Shown here: positions 7,704 to 10,244 of the stretch, piece after piece
How the letters are laid out: every line of letters starts with the position of its first letter
Position numbering within the stretch: position 1 is the first letter of the stretch
From: Planctomycetota bacterium
GTDB taxonomy: Bacteria > Planctomycetota > Phycisphaerae > WQYP01
DNA: 10,244 nucleotides
Reading direction: 5' to 3'
Assembly (NCBI GenBank): GCA_021826605.1
Contig: JAKAZF010000046.1
Coordinates: 1-10,244, forward strand
Program-made: the position numbers and the translations under genes
The notes under the pieces: generated by a model
Database searches by the model: none
Told to the model about the DNA's origin: nothing
What the model saw: the letters and a program-made list of their open reading frames with translations, nothing else

Positions 7704-10025
7704 ATGCTCAAATCGCGGTCTACCCAACGGGCGCTACAGATGTCTTGCAACCAGTCGGGAAATCTACTCCCGATGTCGGCTGTGGCAACGCGGCAGCAGG
7801 AAAACAGAATCCGGTTTATGCCACGACTGGCAGCCAGTGCCGCCCTGGCTGCCGCACTGCTGATGACCGCCGTGCCCGCCCATCAGGCCCGGGCGCAACA
7901 GGCCTCGCCGGCCATGATGGCCGCCAAGCCCTCGGCTAAATTGATTAATGACGCTGATCTGTTTTTGCACTACTCCCTTTTGGGCAAAGAAAACCTGGCA
8001 CGCGACTGCGGCAAGGCGTTCTTAAAGACCGCCCCGTCGCCGATTGTCGCGTTGCGGGCGTTTGACGCCGCCGCCAACGGACGTAATGTTTCGGAAATTC
8101 TGATTGGCAACCAGCAGAATAAACCTCTGAAAAAAGTTTCGGCAGCCATATCCGCCATGCTGCAAAAGGGCCACCTGATGGTGGCACGCAATCCGGGCCG
8201 TATCATCACGGCGATCAAGGTGATGGTGGACAGCCCACGGGCTTATGTCGTTTCCCGCCAGCGGCTGTACGACGCAGGTGAATTTTCTGTGCCGTTCTTC
8301 ATCCATTTTCTCAATAGCCCGTCGCACGCCAGCTATGGCCCCACCATCGTTCAAATGATGAGCGATATTGGCAAGTCGCTTTTGAATCCATTAGTGCGGC
8401 AGTTGGCCACGCCATCCGTACCGGAAAAAATTCAAATCGTCCAGGTGCTGGGTAACATCGGTTATCCACAGGCGTTGCCGTATCTGGTACAAATTGCCAA
8501 CGATAAAAATACGCCGCCCGATCTGCAAAGCGCAGCACGAACGGCCATTTCCAAAATTGACCCTACCGGACGCTTTAACCACCTCTCGGCTGCTGAACTG
8601 TATCTGTGGCTGGCGGAAAGTTATTACCATAACGAGCCATCCGTGGCTGCCAATCATCCCAATGAGTCCACCAACCCGGTCTGGTACTATGACAAAGGCC
8701 TGAACAATGTTGTCGGTGTGCCGGTGCCTACACCGATCTGGAAAGATATTGAAACCATGCGTACCTGCGAGGCGGTACTGAAGCTGGATCCCACAAATTC
8801 CGCAGCGATCAGCCTCTGGCTGGCGGCTGATTTGCGGCGCGAAGTGGATCTGCCCGCCGGAGCCAAGGATCCGACACTCAAGCGCGGGATGCCCAGTGCC
8901 CATTATTACGCTGTCGCCGCCGGCCCGCGCTATCTGAATCCGGTTTTGAAAATTGCTTTAAACGCAGATAACAGTCGCCTGGTTCTGAAAACGCTGATGG
9001 CGTTGCAACAAACGGGCGGTGTGGACGGCCTGGTGGGTGATGGAAAAACGCCATCACCGTTAATTCAGGCTCTGGCCTATCCGGATCCCGCCGTTCGCTT
9101 CGAAGCCGCCAGCGCTTTAGCGAAAGCGAATCCGGCCAAATCGTTCACCGGTTCGGATGAAGTCATTCCAACGCTGGCCCAGGCCATCGCACAGTCCACC
9201 AAGCCGGTGGTGTTGCTGGTGGATTCCAACATCCAGATCCGGAATGAAATGAAAGCCCGGCTGCGGGCGGATTATCATGTCATTGATGCCGCGACCCTGG
9301 CCCAGGCGGTAACGCAATCCATGAGCGTGCCCTACATCGGCATGATCATCGTGCCTGACGCTGCGGCGGCCATACAGTATCAGCAGTATGCTGCCACCGA
9401 TTACCGTCTGCAGGCCACACCGGTTCTGGTCATGGGATCAGCTTCTGATCTGCCCAAGCTGCATGCACAATTTGTCAATAATCCCACCATCGGAGAAATC
9501 CCGACCGGGGCAACCGCAAGTTCCATCGGTCAGGCCTATGCCGACATTTTAACGCGCCTGGGCAGCAAGCCCGTCAACACTAAGGAATCGGTCCGCTTTG
9601 CTATAACCGCCGCCCGTGAACTAAAAGTTATGGCCATGAATCGCTCCTGCCTCTACGATGTCAGCCGAGCGATACCGGCTCTGAAACTGGCCCTGCAATC
9701 GCAACACAACAACGTGATTATTGCGGTAGCGGAAACGCTGGGGCAAATTCGTAATCCGGAAGCCCAGCGTATGCTGGCGCATGCGGCTTTGAACAGCCAG
9801 TCCAATCCTGAAAGCGTCCGCTATGCTTTTTATATGAGCCTGGCGCAGTCCGCCCGTAACCTGGGCAATCATCTGGGCAAATCGCAAATAGACAGCCTGA
9901 TCAACGAGGTCTCGCATGAATCCAATGCGAAGGTGCGCTCCGCCGCTGCGGAAACACTCGGTGCCTTGAATGTGGCCAGTAATCAAGCGTCCAAACTGAT
10001 ACTCAAGCAGGCTCGCATGAACTAA
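7704..10025 (+). CDS. Exported HEAT-repeat protein with a degenerate receiver-like segment, function unknown
   Basis: A 773-residue protein. After a 38-residue polar N-region comes a signal peptide (RLAASAALAAALLMTAVPAH, 41-60) with a likely cleavage after ARA (62-64), so it probably acts in the periplasm or at the cell surface. HEAT-like helical pairs are seen at about 218-286 (for example EKIQIVQVLGNIGYPQALPY, 241-260), 456-500 and 660-770 (AVAETLGQIRNPEAQRML and KVRSAAAETLGAL). Between the second and third blocks, 509-620 reads like a response-regulator receiver fold: VLLVDSNIQIRNEMKARL, then GMIIVPDA, then TPVLVMGSAS. The phospho-acceptor aspartate and the conserved lysine are not in their usual places, so phosphorylation is unlikely. 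Residues 296-420 are rich in tyrosine and tryptophan and may include a TPR-like helical pair (360-382). HEAT repeats suggest a protein-binding scaffold. I do not recognise a named family. It has its own strong promoter and leader. Confidence 0.88.
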   Translation: MLKSRSTQRALQMSCNQSGNLLPMSAVATRQQENRIRFMPRLAASAALAAALLMTAVPAHQARAQQASPAMMAAKPSAKLINDADLFLHYSLLGKENLARDCGKAFLKTAPSPIVALRAFDAAANGRNVSEILIGNQQNKPLKKVSAAISAMLQKGHLMVARNPGRIITAIKVMVDSPRAYVVSRQRLYDAGEFSVPFFIHFLNSPSHASYGPTIVQMMSDIGKSLLNPLVRQLATPSVPEKIQIVQVLGNIGYPQALPYLVQIANDKNTPPDLQSAARTAISKIDPTGRFNHLSAAELYLWLAESYYHNEPSVAANHPNESTNPVWYYDKGLNNVVGVPVPTPIWKDIETMRTCEAVLKLDPTNSAAISLWLAADLRREVDLPAGAKDPTLKRGMPSAHYYAVAAGPRYLNPVLKIALNADNSRLVLKTLMALQQTGGVDGLVGDGKTPSPLIQALAYPDPAVRFEAASALAKANPAKSFTGSDEVIPTLAQAIAQSTKPVVLLVDSNIQIRNEMKARLRADYHVIDAATLAQAVTQSMSVPYIGMIIVPDAAAAIQYQQYAATDYRLQATPVLVMGSASDLPKLHAQFVNNPTIGEIPTGATASSIGQAYADILTRLGSKPVNTKESVRFAITAARELKVMAMNRSCLYDVSRAIPALKLALQSQHNNVIIAVAETLGQIRNPEAQRMLAHAALNSQSNPESVRYAFYMSLAQSARNLGNHLGKSQIDSLINEVSHESNAKVRSAAAETLGALNVASNQASKLILKQARMN

Positions 10026-10029
10026 TTCG

Positions 10030-10097
10030 GTGGCTGATCCAGTATCGCCCACCAACCACCGGGTTACCACCGCGGTGCTCTAACGCGATTCAGCCAC
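10030..10097. terminator. Inverted repeat between convergent genes, possible bidirectional terminator
   Basis: GTGGCTGA (10030-10037) and TCAGCCAC (10090-10097) are perfect complements eight bases long. The 52-base interior is GC-rich with a smaller palindrome CACCGCGGTG. It starts five bases after the HEAT-gene stop and lies in the 113-base convergent gap. Neither side has a clear T-run, so the terminator role is only suggested by position. Confidence 0.35.
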
Positions 10098-10138
10098 GCA
10101 TTTGTTCAGTGCATTCTGCGCAGCTGCAATCAACAGCT

Positions 10139-10244
10139 TCAATATGAAACCGTCATAAAAAGCGGAGCGGCATTGGGGTTGTAGTGCGAGGGGCCTTGCA
10201 GCAGGGCCTGCGCGCTGGCCGGAGCGATGACAATGACTTTATTG
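10139..10244 (-). CDS. Possible C-terminal end of a convergent gene (partial)
   Basis: On the minus strand a frame enters from the right edge and ends at TGA 10139-10141. The visible 34 residues begin NKVIVIAPASAQALLQ and end PNAAPLFMTVSY. The composition looks protein-like and the orientation gives a normal convergent gap, but the piece is too short to assign a family, and an open frame of this length could arise by chance. Confidence 0.4.
   Translation of the reverse strand, partial: NKVIVIAPASAQALLQGPSHYNPNAAPLFMTVSY

Noticed and set aside
1..10244. CRISPR arrays, tRNA or rRNA genes, insertion sequences, defence systems
   Set aside because: No regularly spaced repeats, no tRNA-like or rRNA sequence, and no transposase or known defence gene was recognised on either strand. 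DinG can occur in plasmid CRISPR type IV loci, but no Cas-like neighbours are present here.

Overview
The window carries the start of an alternative complex III (ACIII) operon on the minus strand, a DinG-type Fe-S helicase gene also on the minus strand, and one divergent plus-strand gene for a large exported HEAT-repeat protein. The genes are recognised from motifs, not from any search. ACIII, a Tat-lipoprotein ActB, an exported HEAT-repeat protein and a KpnI-cored (GGTACC) REP-like repeat would fit a Planctomycetota / Phycisphaerae-type bacterium with an aerobic respiratory chain. That placement is inference; other ACIII-bearing phyla are possible.

Layout: 1-675 (minus) is the N-terminal part of ActC, cut by the window edge. 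747-3863 (minus) is ActB and 3851-4579 (minus) is ActA, a pentaheme cytochrome c. Transcription runs actA, actB, actC, and actA and actB overlap by 13 bases. A good sigma70-like promoter for the operon sits at 4729-4757. From about 4778 to 5227 lies a poorly defined stretch: a small reading frame with a strong ribosome binding site, interrupted in its middle by an inverted repeat of REP type, and a hairpin beyond dinG. 5228-7381 (minus) is dinG. 7382-7703 is a divergent intergenic region with a perfect-consensus promoter (TTGACA, 16 bp, TATAAT) and a roughly 200-base leader holding four mutually pairable segments. 7704-10025 (plus) encodes the HEAT protein, which contains a degenerate receiver-like segment. 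The last 106 bases look like the 3' end of a convergent minus-strand gene.

How the genes work together: ActA, ActB and ActC belong to one membrane quinol oxidase complex that passes electrons to a periplasmic carrier or directly to a terminal oxidase. The remaining subunits (ActD, ActE, ActF) are expected beyond the left edge. DinG is a housekeeping nucleic-acid helicase with no obvious tie to respiration. The HEAT protein is not a recognised family member. The most novel-looking items are its receiver-like insert in an apparently exported protein, its structured leader RNA, and the REP-like element inside the small reading frame.
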